Below, one piece after another: positions 1-7,118 of a stretch of 64,000 bases of DNA. How positions within the stretch are numbered: the stretch's first letter is position 1; every line of letters begins with the position of its first letter. The position numbers and the translations under genes were made by a program. Where the stretch lies: the NCBI GenBank assembly GCA_902727855.1, contig CACVAS010000105.1, positions 1 through 64,000 of the forward strand. The letters run 5' to 3'. This DNA comes from an uncultured Sulfurovum sp. Lineage in GTDB: Bacteria > Campylobacterota > Campylobacteria > Campylobacterales > Sulfurovaceae. The notes under the pieces are model-generated. The model saw nothing but the letters and a program-made list of their open reading frames with translations, was not told the origin of the DNA and ran no database searches.

Positions 1-103
1 TTCAGATCTCTATACATTTGAACCTAAAAAGAGTAAAAAATAAGAACATAATAGTCGTGTTGCTTGAGGTTACATTTCGTTAATTTTTTTTACGAAAAAC
101 TGC

Positions 104-451
104 CTAATTTAACTCCGCGGTTGACAAGGCTAACTCAACACCTCTTTTTTTAAACTCTGCTTTGAGTAAACCATGCACCTGTATATCTCTTGAAAGTCTG
201 TTAAGATCTTCAAAGATTACAATGTAGTTACTTTTTTTATGGGTATCAATATATTTTAAAAGGTTTTGAATAGATTTTCTTTCAAAAACTCATCCACTCA
301 CACCCTCATCATTAAAAACATGCTCTACCTCTATTCAGAGGGTAGAGGTAGCATAATCTCTACATCTTTTTTCTTGTGAAGATAAACCATTTCACTCTTT
401 TACTTGTTTAGCTGAAGAGACTCTACAGTATATTAGTCATTTTAATTTCAT
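104..451 (-). pseudogene. Serine recombinase N-terminal domain with four in-frame UGA codons
   Basis: Reading the minus strand from ATG (449-451) to TAG (104-106) gives 116 codons. They translate as a resolvase/invertase catalytic domain: a beta strand LIYCRVSS carrying the nucleophilic serine (residues 6-13), then SQEKRCRDYA, DEGVSG (49-53) and the hallmark EDLNRLSRD (81-89). Four codons are UGA: codon 5 (437-439), 20 (392-394), 39 (335-337) and 54 (290-292). Codons 20 and 39 sit where the family usually has glycine (KE-G-NGL and the G-x-E-V turn), and 54 lies in SG-x-VFER, often glycine; codon 5 is uninformative. There is no internal UAA or UAG and no frameshift. In the standard code this is dead; with UGA=Gly it reads through cleanly. 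Homology stops after KKRGVEL, so the C-terminal part is missing. It is either a decayed gene or a fragment from a bacterium using genetic code 25. Confidence 0.8.
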
Positions 452-474
452 AGTTATAAAAGTTAGTAGTTAAA

Positions 475-624
475 TTAATCTAGGTCTACATTGAGATAGA
501 TATTTGCTAAATCAATGAGTAAGAGAAGAATCTCTCTTTTTTCTTTTTGGGAATATGTATCAGGAAGTAGTGCCATTATCTCATTTTTTTGCTTTTGTGT
601 GTAGGTATGTGTACACTTTTGCAT
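475..624 (-). CDS. Small hypothetical protein upstream of the recombinase
   Basis: This 49-codon minus-strand frame starts at ATG (622-624) and ends at TAA (475-477), about 24 bases before the recombinase start and on the same strand. The product is basic and polar at the N-terminus (MQKCTHTYTQKQKNEIM), followed by an amphipathic helix-like stretch (EILLLLIDLANIYLNVDLD). It contains no UGA codon, so it reads the same in either genetic code. I recognise no family. The tandem arrangement suggests it came in with the recombinase. It could be a chance frame, because no strong ribosome-binding site is visible. Confidence 0.35.
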   Translation of the reverse strand: MQKCTHTYTQKQKNEIMALLPDTYSQKEKREILLLLIDLANIYLNVDLD

Positions 625-636
625 AGGATATTGGGG

Positions 637-756
637 TTATAGAGTATTATGTTTTAGTTCTTGAATATAGCAAGTTTTAGTTTGGGTTTTTAAGGCTCTT
701 GATAAATCCCTAACGCCTTTCAGTTGTTGGCTCATCCATGACTTATTCCATTTCAT
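637..756 (-). CDS. Short ORF, possible gene remnant (39 aa)
   Basis: A minus-strand frame from ATG (754-756) to TAA (637-639) encodes 39 residues beginning MKWNKSWMSQQLKGVRDLS. The composition (Trp, Lys, Gln, paired helices) looks protein-like, but I recognise no family. It lies between the GNAT gene and the 49-residue ORF, all on one strand. It may be the stump of a larger element gene or simply a chance frame. An overlapping frame contains several UGA codons and would also be open under UGA=Gly, so the real reading frame is uncertain. Confidence 0.2.
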   Translation of the reverse strand: MKWNKSWMSQQLKGVRDLSRALKTQTKTCYIQELKHNTL

Positions 757-790
757 TTCATAAGCTTTCACAGTGAGCTATATAAAAAGT

Positions 791-1270
791 TTAAAGTTTT
801 AAAAACATCCAGTTTTCTCTATTTAGCTTATTAAATCCCATCTCTTTATATATGGCTTGTAACCTGTCATTATCAGGAAGTAGAACTAAGTATCTTAGAC
901 CAACATTTTCTTGCAATTCTGTAGCTATTTCTATAGCAAACTCAACAAGATAATTTGATGTTTTTGTATTATCTAAAAAATCTAACTCAACACCTCTATA
1001 AGGATTATTTACAAAGAGGTAATCAACCTGTAAAGAGGGAAAATCATCTATAGAACTGGCAGATAGTGCAATAAAACCTAGAGTTTCTTCTTCATGTTTT
1101 AGTAGATATAGAACAGTACCTGCTTTTTGTACTCTTTTACAGATATCTTCAATAAAAGGTTTTTCTCTTTGTGCTTGCTCAGGGTTAGGGGAGAGTTCAA
1201 GATCATCTAGCAAATCAATTGCTAAACGATATGATGCTGATTTATGATTATATTTAAATAGCTCTATCAA
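791..1270 (-). CDS. GNAT-family N-acetyltransferase, probable toxin of a TA-like pair
   Basis: The 159-residue product has the GNAT layout. A central strand pair ends in LGFIALSAS (about 64-72). LQVDYLFVNNPYRG (80-93) corresponds to the acetyl-CoA-binding region, and the C-terminal part RLQAIYKEMGFNKL is the usual N-x-x-A-x-x-x-Y-x-x-x-GF element. Family knowledge: GNAT proteins transfer an acetyl group from acetyl-CoA, and small ones beside tiny upstream genes are often toxins acetylating aminoacyl-tRNA (TacT/AtaT type). The start is TTG at 1268-1270, overlapping the stop of the 50-residue upstream ORF (TTGA), which implies translational coupling. It lies on the integrated element with an integrase. 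The toxin role is inferred from context; a metabolic acetyltransferase is possible. Confidence 0.7.
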   Translation of the reverse strand: MIELFKYNHKSASYRLAIDLLDDLELSPNPEQAQREKPFIEDICKRVQKAGTVLYLLKHEEETLGFIALSASSIDDFPSLQVDYLFVNNPYRGVELDFLDNTKTSNYLVEFAIEIATELQENVGLRYLVLLPDNDRLQAIYKEMGFNKLNRENWMFLKL

Positions 1271-1419
1271 GCTTGAACTATCTTATATTTTCTTGAAGTA
1301 GCTTTTTCTATAAGTTTATGATTTACTGGAGTTTCCTCAAGTATTTTCTTTTCTGCTACTGTAAGCTTTTTAGGTGGTGCTACATAGACTACTTTTTTAT
1401 CTTTTATTGTTAATGCCAT
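1267..1419 (-). CDS. Small putative antitoxin preceding the GNAT gene
   Basis: Fifty codons run from ATG (1417-1419) to TGA (1267-1269). The product, starting MALTIKDKKVVYVAPPKKL, is lysine-rich with a short beta-like start and then a helical stretch VAEKKILEETPVNHKLIEKA. An AAAAGGAGA ribosome-binding site precedes the start by about ten bases, and the stop overlaps the TTG start of the acetyltransferase. Size, charge, coupling and order (small gene first) fit an antitoxin that neutralises and co-represses with its toxin. I do not recognise the exact antitoxin family, so the assignment is contextual. Confidence 0.6.
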   Translation of the reverse strand: MALTIKDKKVVYVAPPKKLTVAEKKILEETPVNHKLIEKATSRKYKIVQA

Positions 1420-1451
1420 ATTTGAGTATCTCCTTTTCTGTGATATACATA

Positions 1452-1482
1452 ATTATAGCTAAAATATATAACAATTGTTATA
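1452..1482 (-). promoter_or_regulatory. Promoter and palindromic operator of the GNAT pair
   Basis: On the minus strand a perfect -10 box TATAAT lies at 1452-1457, and a perfect 16-bp palindrome TATAACAATTGTTATA at 1467-1482 covers the -35 position. The small antitoxin-like gene begins 33 bases downstream of the -10. A palindrome placed there is what an autoregulated toxin-antitoxin operon needs. It also overlaps the stop codon of the integrase gene. Confidence 0.5.
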
Positions 1483-2575
1483 CATAAAGATTTTCTATAA
1501 ATTCTTTACCACTATCAGGAGCTAACTTTGCATACCTAAGAGTCATATTTATATCCTTATGGTTCATCAGTTTTTGAATAGTATATATAGGTGTACCATT
1601 AATGGCTAAGTGTGAAGCAAAGGTATGTCTTAAACTATGAATCACCACTCTATTTTGTCTATCATTTCTTTCTAGTTCAGTATTAAAAAGATTATTTAGA
1701 ATGGGTCTTAGCTTTTTACTAATATAGGTATCTATATTATTGGGGTCTGTTCCAAAGAGTAAAATAAAATCTTGACTCTTAATTTGTCTGAGTCTTGTTT
1801 TTAACAGTTTAATGATATCACCACTCAAAAAACTTGTATAAAAAGTACCATTTTTATAGTCTTGCAAAAATACAGTTTGCTTTTCAAGGTTAATGTCTTT
1901 TTTCTTGATATTACAAAGTGTATGAAGCCTTGCTCCAGTATGAAGTGCTAATTTTGTAAAAAGTAGCAGTTGTTTATCATTTTTTACAACATCAAATAAA
2001 GTTTCTATTTCATCCGTTTCTAAATACCTTTGTCTTTCATTATTAACCTTGAGTAATTTGGTTCTTTGTACTGGATTTTCTACCTTTATATATTTATGTA
2101 AGATATTGTAGTTGAAAATAGTACCTATAAGTTGGATGATATGATTCACTGTTTGAGGTGATAGTTTCTTTAATTTTTCTCTTTGGATATTTTCTAAATC
2201 TGCAACTGTAATATCTGTTACAGATTTGTCTCCAATAAAAGGTTGAATATGATTTCTATATCTTGACTCATGATTGAGAGAATCTCTATTATGTATTTGA
2301 AAATACTCTAAATATCTCTGTGTAATTACATCAAAAGTATCAACCTTCACTTTTGTCTTAATAATAGAGTCAGTATCTCCAAACTTTAGTTTGTTGATAG
2401 CATCATTTCTTTTTTGGTGACAATATGCTTCTGTTATACCCTCACTCTTTTTTCCAATATGAACTCTGTATGTTTTTCCATTAACTTTATAAAAGATATA
2501 ATAACTTCTATCTTTATTCTTCAAAAGGTTATAAATAACCCCTGTATATTTCTTTGATTTTATATACTCTGCCAT
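1478..2575 (-). CDS. Tyrosine-type site-specific integrase
   Basis: The 365-residue protein has the phage/ICE integrase architecture: an N-terminal arm-binding region (1-75), a SAM-like core-binding domain (about 80-165) and a C-terminal catalytic domain. Catalytic residues are visible in order: Arg216 in HTGARLHTL, Lys241, His313 and Arg316 in HSLRHTFASHL, His339 in MNHKD and the nucleophile Tyr348 in LRYAKL. It integrates and excises DNA at an attachment site. The gene starts at ATG beside a partial tRNA 3' end (2731-2784), the classic target of this family, and has a direct repeat in front of it. It is full length, so the element may still be excisable. Confidence 0.93.
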   Translation of the reverse strand: MAEYIKSKKYTGVIYNLLKNKDRSYYIFYKVNGKTYRVHIGKKSEGITEAYCHQKRNDAINKLKFGDTDSIIKTKVKVDTFDVITQRYLEYFQIHNRDSLNHESRYRNHIQPFIGDKSVTDITVADLENIQREKLKKLSPQTVNHIIQLIGTIFNYNILHKYIKVENPVQRTKLLKVNNERQRYLETDEIETLFDVVKNDKQLLLFTKLALHTGARLHTLCNIKKKDINLEKQTVFLQDYKNGTFYTSFLSGDIIKLLKTRLRQIKSQDFILLFGTDPNNIDTYISKKLRPILNNLFNTELERNDRQNRVVIHSLRHTFASHLAINGTPIYTIQKLMNHKDINMTLRYAKLAPDSGKEFIENLYV

Positions 2576-2592
2576 TGCTTTCTCCTAAAAAA

Positions 2593-2612
2593 GTGTAACC
2601 TATGTGTAACCT
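2593..2612. repeat. Direct repeat GTGTAACCT x2 upstream of the integrase
   Basis: GTGTAACCT occurs at 2593-2601 and again at 2604-2612, an 11-bp period, just upstream of the integrase start codon and between it and the tRNA fragment. Such paired repeats near the end of an element can be integrase arm-binding or regulator sites. The function is inferred only from position. Confidence 0.4.
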
Positions 2613-2730
2613 TATATGAGTAATTCTAACAAAGTGTGAATAAATTTAAATCGTTAAAAAAACTAGTAAAGCCCTAAAATAGGGACTTTGCAGAGAGATA
2701 GAGAAAAATGAAGAAATTTGAAAAAGTGCT

Positions 2731-2784
2731 TTTTACTGGTTGCGGTACCGAAGGTCTCAGGTTCGAATCCTGATGGGTGTACCA
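2731..2784 (+). other. tRNA 3' fragment, probable attachment site (Leu-like)
   Basis: The segment ends like a tRNA: a T-arm with stem TCAGG / CCTGA around the loop TTCGAAT, then the 3' acceptor strand TGGGTGT, discriminator A and encoded CCA (2782-2784). It is preceded by GGTTGCGGTACCGAAGG, which fits the long variable arm of a class II tRNA such as tRNA-Leu. No D-arm, anticodon arm or matching 5' acceptor strand exists upstream, so this is only the 3' part. Such fragments are left as attL or attR when an integrase recombines at a tRNA 3' end. The intact tRNA should lie outside the window. The Leu identity is tentative. Confidence 0.7.
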
Positions 2785-2850
2785 CTCTTTTCAAACAAAA
2801 ACTAATTACATTTATAATATAATCATTCAATACATGTATGGAGAAGTCGT

Positions 2851-3651
2851 ATGCATATTTTACTAATAAACAACAATCCAGTGGTCTCTAGGTTATTAAT
2901 GCTTTGTACTCGCGATGCAAATCATATTTTAGAAGAGGTGGAAGATGTTGCTGCTCTACAACAAGAATATTATGATTTTGTTTTTATTGATGAAGCACTT
3001 TATGAAGGAGATGTATTAACACTAGATGATAGAGTTACAATAGGTACAAAAATTCTTTTTTCCAATGAAGATGTTCAAATTAATGCATTTGACATGACGA
3101 TAAAAAAACCATTTTTACCTTCTCAGATTCTTGAACTTTTTGATACCGATCACAGTAATCATGTATTAGATACTTTAATCAATGATGATATTGATGCAAT
3201 TACAGAAGAGTCACAGGAGCAAGTACTTGATGACAATGAGATTGAAAAGATAAAAGACCTTTTAGAGATGGATGATTATCCGGAAGTTGCGCTAAATGAT
3301 GAAGAGTATGAAGAACGAAAAATTGAACTTATAAAAGCAAAGCTTGAAGATGATGGCTTAGAAGTATTAGATGAAAACCAAATTTTAGATGACTTAGATG
3401 TAGTAGATGACAATGTTATTTGGAATTTAGAAAATGAGATTACTTTAAATGATAAGAAAGTACACAAAAAAGTCAATAGAAAGACCAATAAGAAATCTAA
3501 TAAAAATTCCAAAAAAGAGCTCAGTACATTATCAAAAAGTGAACAAAAAAAGATTAGTAATGCGATTTATAAATCTATTTCTAAACTCAAACCTAAAAAG
3601 ATTAAAAAGTTTCTCAAGGGTAAAAAAATAGATATAACGATATCTCTCTAA
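2851..3651 (+). CDS. Degenerate receiver-domain protein with acidic linker and Lys-rich tail
   Basis: Residues 1-95 look like a response-regulator receiver. Asp47 lies in YDFVFIDEAL and Lys86-Pro in TIKKPFLPSQIL, at the usual phospho-acceptor and conserved lysine positions. The N-terminal acidic pair is replaced (LLINNNP), so metal binding is probably impaired. Residues 95-205 are strongly acidic, and 205-266 are lysine-rich and probably bind nucleic acid or another polyanion. There is no output domain I recognise. It begins the run leading into gmk, tatA and argS, with gmk 17 bases downstream. It starts at ATG after GGAGAAG. The specific function is unknown; phosphorylation-independent signalling or scaffolding is possible. 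Confidence 0.7.
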   Translation: MHILLINNNPVVSRLLMLCTRDANHILEEVEDVAALQQEYYDFVFIDEALYEGDVLTLDDRVTIGTKILFSNEDVQINAFDMTIKKPFLPSQILELFDTDHSNHVLDTLINDDIDAITEESQEQVLDDNEIEKIKDLLEMDDYPEVALNDEEYEERKIELIKAKLEDDGLEVLDENQILDDLDVVDDNVIWNLENEITLNDKKVHKKVNRKTNKKSNKNSKKELSTLSKSEQKKISNAIYKSISKLKPKKIKKFLKGKKIDITISL

Positions 3652-3668
3652 TAGTAAGGAAATAGTAA

Positions 3669-4280
3669 ATGAAAAAAGGTGCAATATTGGTTTTGTCTGG
3701 ACCTAGTGGTTCAGGGAAAAGTACAATTATTAATGCTGCGTCAAATGAAATTGGAGAGTATTATTTTTCTATTTCGACCACTACACGACAACCAAGAGTT
3801 GGAGAAGTAGATGGGGTAGATTATTTTTTTGTTTCAAAAGAAAGTTTCAAAGAAGATATTGAAGCAGATAATTTCCTTGAGTATGCTGAGGTACATGGTA
3901 ACTACTATGGAACCTCGCTAAAGCCTGTACAAGAAGCCGTAGAAGAGGGTAAACTGGTTATTTTTGATATTGATGTACAAGGGCATAGACTTGTAAGGGA
4001 TAAAATGAATGATATTACTACATCTGCCTTTATTACACCTCCTACACTTAAGGTGTTGGAAAAAAGACTAAGGGCGCGTTGTACAGATGATGAGTCAGTG
4101 ATTGTTGGACGTATTAAGAATGCAAAAAATGAAGTTAAAGCGGTTAGTGAGTATGATTTTACTATTATCAATGATACGGTTGAACAAGCAAGAGAAGAGT
4201 TTATTATTGTTGCAAAAGCAGCCAGATTGAAACAAAGTAGAGAAGATGAAGATAAATTTACTACTCAATGGTTAGGTTAA
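3669..4280 (+). CDS. gmk: Guanylate kinase
   Basis: Guanylate kinase phosphorylates GMP to GDP with ATP in the cytoplasm. The 203-residue product has the P-loop GPSGSGKST (11-19), the GMP-binding STTTRQPRVGEVDGVDYFF segment, and the lid and core segments ending in DFTIINDTVEQA. Length matches the family. It follows the receiver-like gene closely and is followed by tatA and argS, an order conserved in Campylobacterota. Confidence 0.96.
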   Translation: MKKGAILVLSGPSGSGKSTIINAASNEIGEYYFSISTTTRQPRVGEVDGVDYFFVSKESFKEDIEADNFLEYAEVHGNYYGTSLKPVQEAVEEGKLVIFDIDVQGHRLVRDKMNDITTSAFITPPTLKVLEKRLRARCTDDESVIVGRIKNAKNEVKAVSEYDFTIINDTVEQAREEFIIVAKAARLKQSREDEDKFTTQWLG

Positions 4281-4342
4281 ACATTTTTATGTATAATTAT
4301 TCAAATTAATGCTCAATGTAGCTAAAATAAAAAGGATAGACA

Positions 4343-4576
4343 ATGGGTATGCCAAGTATGCCAGAACTACTTATCGTATTGGCGATAGTGGTACTTCTCT
4401 TTGGAGCAAAAAAAATTCCAGATCTTGCTAAAGGTATGGGTAGAGGTATTAAAGACTTCAAGAAGGCCATCAAAGAAGATGATGAAGATACTAAAGAAAT
4501 TGCAAAAAATGACGAAAAACCAGCTGAAAAAGTTGAAGACAAGAAAACCGAATCACAGAAAAGCGAAAACGCTTAA
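4343..4576 (+). CDS. tatA: Twin-arginine translocase subunit TatA/E
   Basis: The 77-residue protein has one N-terminal membrane helix (about 6-22, [16 protein letters not shown]), the FG-x-KK-(I/L)P-(D/E)-L hinge, an amphipathic helix [16 protein letters not shown] and a highly charged Lys/Glu tail. This is the TatA architecture. TatA oligomers form the pore that passes folded proteins carrying RR signal peptides across the inner membrane. tatB/tatC are not in the window. It lies between gmk and argS. Confidence 0.93.
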   Translation: MGMPSMPELLIVLAIVVLLFGAKKIPDLAKGMGRGIKDFKKAIKEDDEDTKEIAKNDEKPAEKVEDKKTESQKSENA

Positions 4577-4581
4577 TATAA

Positions 4582-4606
4582 TGTTCAGCATGCAAGGCTG
4601 AACATT
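4582..4606 (+). terminator. Stem-loop after tatA
   Basis: A 9-bp perfect stem, ATGTTCAGC / GCTGAACAT, with a 7-base loop lies just after the tatA stop. It lacks a long T run, so it may be a weak terminator or an mRNA-stabilising hairpin between tatA and argS. Confidence 0.5.
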
Positions 4607-4659
4607 AACTATCTAGCTTTTATGAGCTATATCTCCACTCCACTACTTATGGAATAACT

Positions 4660-6357
4660 ATGAAACTAAAATCAACAGTAAATATTACTTTAAAAAATGC
4701 TTTCATTAAAGCAAATATAGATCATGAGCCAATGTCTGTGTCTGAAGCAACTAAACCGGAATTTGGGGACTATCAGTTTAATGGTGCGATGGCACTTTCA
4801 AAAAAACTTGGAAAAAACCCTAGAGAAATTGCCACACTCATCATAGACAATTTAGCATTAGATGGGGTAGTTATTAAAGCAGAAATAGCTGGTCCAGGGT
4901 TTATCAATCTTTGGCTTAATCCTCTTTGGATTGCAGAACAATGTTCAGATGCTACGCATGATGATAGACTCAATATTGAGGTAAATCCAAACCCTACAAA
5001 GGTCGTGGTTGATTATTCTGGGCCAAATATGGCTAAACAGATGCATGTAGGACATTTACGCTCTACCATCATAGGTGACACACTCGCAAACCTTCTCACT
5101 TTTTTAGGTGATGAGGTAATAAGACAAAATCATATAGGTGACTGGGGTACACAGTTTGGTATGCTCATCGCCTATCTTGAAATGAAAGATGAAGACGGTT
5201 CTGTATCTTTAAAAGATTTAGAGCAGTTTTATAAAGATGCAAAAGGTGAATTTGATGCTAATGAAGATTTCGCCAATAAAGCAAGAGAGTACGTAGTAAA
5301 AATACAATCTGGAGATGAGCACTGTTTAAAATTATGGCAAAAGTTTATCAATATTTCTTTAGGGCATTGTGAAGAAGTATATGAAAAATTGAATGTTAAA
5401 TTAACGCGTGATGATGTGAGAGCTGAAAGTTTTTATAACGAAGATTTACCTCAAGTAGTTGAGTCTCTAAAGAGTGATGGAACGCTTCAAGAGAGTGATG
5501 GTGCGAAGTGTGTCTTTATTGAAGGTAATGATGTGCCTGTGATTGTGCAAAAAGGCGATGGTGGATACCTTTATGCCACAACAGACCTTGCTGCATTACG
5601 CTTTCGAGCGCAAGAGTTAGGAGCAAAACGTATCTCGTATGTAGTAGACGCTAGACAAGCAGGGCATTTTAAACAAGTGTTTACAGTTGCAAAAAATGCT
5701 GGATTTGTAGATGAAGATGTGAAATTAGAACACATTGCTTTTGGAACAATGATGGATAAAGGTGGTAAACCCTTTAAAACCAGAGATGGTGGGACAGTGA
5801 AGCTTATTGACTTACTTGATGAAGCTGTAGTTAAAGCAAGGGAGACGATAAACAATAAAGAAGAGTATACTCAAGAAGAGATAGATGAACTTGCAAAAAT
5901 CATAGGTATTGGGGCAGTGAAGTACGCAGATTTAGCCATAAACAGAGAATCTAATTATATTTTTAACTGGGACAAGATGCTTTCATTTGAGGGGAATACC
6001 TCACTCTATATGCAGTACGCGTATGCAAGAATACAGAGTATTTTTAGAAAACATAATGGGCCAATTACAGGAGATATTGTGATTGGTGACGCACTTGAAC
6101 ACAGGTTAGCCGTCATGTTATTACGTTTTGAAGATATTTTACAACGTGCAGCCATAGATGCTAGCCCTAATCAAATTACTACGTACCTTTATGAACTTGT
6201 AACGCTCTTCATGCGCTTTTATGAACAAAACCCTATGCTAAAAGATGGCGTAGATGAAGTAACTAAAATGAGTCGTTTACAACTAGCAGACCTAACAGCA
6301 AAAACGATAAAACAAGGCTTAGATATACTTGGTATTAAAATAGTAGATAAGTTATAG
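4660..6357 (+). CDS. argS: Arginyl-tRNA synthetase
   Basis: ArgRS charges tRNA-Arg with arginine. The 565-residue product has the N-terminal additional domain (about 1-105), the class I signature GPNMAKQMHVGHLRST with a HVGH version of HIGH, GDWGTQFG, the arginine-site segment YATTDLAALRFR, and a C-terminal DALR anticodon-binding domain (about 445-565) ending GLDILGIK. As usual for ArgRS, the KMSK loop is not canonical. It is complete with an ATG start and is followed 72 bases later by a membrane-protein gene. Confidence 0.97.
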   Translation: MKLKSTVNITLKNAFIKANIDHEPMSVSEATKPEFGDYQFNGAMALSKKLGKNPREIATLIIDNLALDGVVIKAEIAGPGFINLWLNPLWIAEQCSDATHDDRLNIEVNPNPTKVVVDYSGPNMAKQMHVGHLRSTIIGDTLANLLTFLGDEVIRQNHIGDWGTQFGMLIAYLEMKDEDGSVSLKDLEQFYKDAKGEFDANEDFANKAREYVVKIQSGDEHCLKLWQKFINISLGHCEEVYEKLNVKLTRDDVRAESFYNEDLPQVVESLKSDGTLQESDGAKCVFIEGNDVPVIVQKGDGGYLYATTDLAALRFRAQELGAKRISYVVDARQAGHFKQVFTVAKNAGFVDEDVKLEHIAFGTMMDKGGKPFKTRDGGTVKLIDLLDEAVVKARETINNKEEYTQEEIDELAKIIGIGAVKYADLAINRESNYIFNWDKMLSFEGNTSLYMQYAYARIQSIFRKHNGPITGDIVIGDALEHRLAVMLLRFEDILQRAAIDASPNQITTYLYELVTLFMRFYEQNPMLKDGVDEVTKMSRLQLADLTAKTIKQGLDILGIKIVDKL

Positions 6358-6429
6358 GCTGAACATCATTATCTACTGGATTTTATAGTCTATGGTGAGT
6401 GACTTGCTTACCTTGAACAAAGGATTTGT

Positions 6430-6759
6430 ATGAAAACTTTAGTTATTATAGCTGTACTAGTAACACTAGTTATTGTCTTTTTTCAATTTTCTCGAAATAA
6501 AGACCTCAAAAAACTTTTACTCTCTTTGGCCACTTTTGGGCTTGTCGTTGCATTGGCCATTATAGGAAATTTGACACGTCCGGTCATAGCAATCTATATT
6601 GCGCATATGATTTTAGTGTTAGGTGCTTGGGGAGGGCTCATGGTGTATGTATTTAAGGGTAAGTATTATTGGTGGCTTATTTTCTCACCTGTAGTGACTA
6701 TTGGGTTGTTCTTGTTACTCGAACTACTGACAGGTTCAGGACATGGTTTGATTGATTGA
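6430..6759 (+). CDS. Small integral membrane protein, unknown function
   Basis: The 109-residue product is almost entirely hydrophobic, with about four membrane segments: residues 2-21, 32-50, 52-75 and 83-101, separated by short basic loops (SRNKDLKK, KGKYY). Gly/Tyr/Trp-rich stretches (LGAWGGLMVYVFKGKYYWW) resemble small conserved membrane proteins seen beside argS in relatives, but I cannot name the family. It starts at ATG after AAAGGA and ends in a bidirectional terminator facing rsfS. Confidence 0.75.
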   Translation: MKTLVIIAVLVTLVIVFFQFSRNKDLKKLLLSLATFGLVVALAIIGNLTRPVIAIYIAHMILVLGAWGGLMVYVFKGKYYWWLIFSPVVTIGLFLLLELLTGSGHGLID

Positions 6760-6775
6760 CCCTATGCAGGGTCAA
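6756..6775. terminator. Bidirectional terminator between convergent genes
   Basis: A perfect 8-bp stem TTGACCCT / AGGGTCAA with a 4-base loop overlaps the stop codons of both the small membrane-protein gene and rsfS, so it can end transcription from either side. Confidence 0.65.
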
Positions 6776-7118
6776 TGTCTTTAGCTTTATTTTGTTTTTC
6801 TACAAGTTCAGATAAAAACTGTTCAAGAGAGTAACGTTGTCTATATTCTGGTACCATAACATGAATAAGTATGTCTCCTAGGTCTGCTACAGCCCAGTCA
6901 TCACTAATGTCCGACGCTAAGATCTCTTCATTTTGGGTCTTTAACTCTTTTTTGAGATGATCTATAAGGGAGAGTGTATGCTTTCCATTGAGGGAGTTTA
7001 CAATAATTACGCGTTTGGCGATATAATCTGCATCATCTAGATTAAATACTTCTATCTCATCTGCTTTTTTCTCATCTAGTAGTGTAACAATTGTTTCTAC
7101 TTTTTGTTCTATTGTCAT
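6762..7118 (-). CDS. rsfS: Ribosomal silencing factor RsfS
   Basis: RsfS binds ribosomal protein uL14 and blocks subunit joining during starvation. The 118-residue product has the family core: EVFNLDDADYIAKRVIIVNSLNGKH, then SDDWAVADLGDILIHVMVPEYRQRYSLEQF, with the conserved D-W-x-(V/A)-x-D-x-G-D-(I/V)-(I/L)-(V/I)-H block. It overlaps the end of nadD by four bases, the common nadD-rsfS operon. Confidence 0.95.
   Translation of the reverse strand: MTIEQKVETIVTLLDEKKADEIEVFNLDDADYIAKRVIIVNSLNGKHTLSLIDHLKKELKTQNEEILASDISDDWAVADLGDILIHVMVPEYRQRYSLEQFLSELVEKQNKAKDIDPA

Noticed and set aside
130..995. A shared 16-base string (AGAGGTGTTGAGTTAG on the minus strand) in the recombinase fragment and the GNAT gene
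   Set aside because: Both encode Arg-Gly-Val-Glu-Leu in unrelated proteins. One 16-mer repeat is expected by chance in a window of this size and composition, and nothing extends the match.
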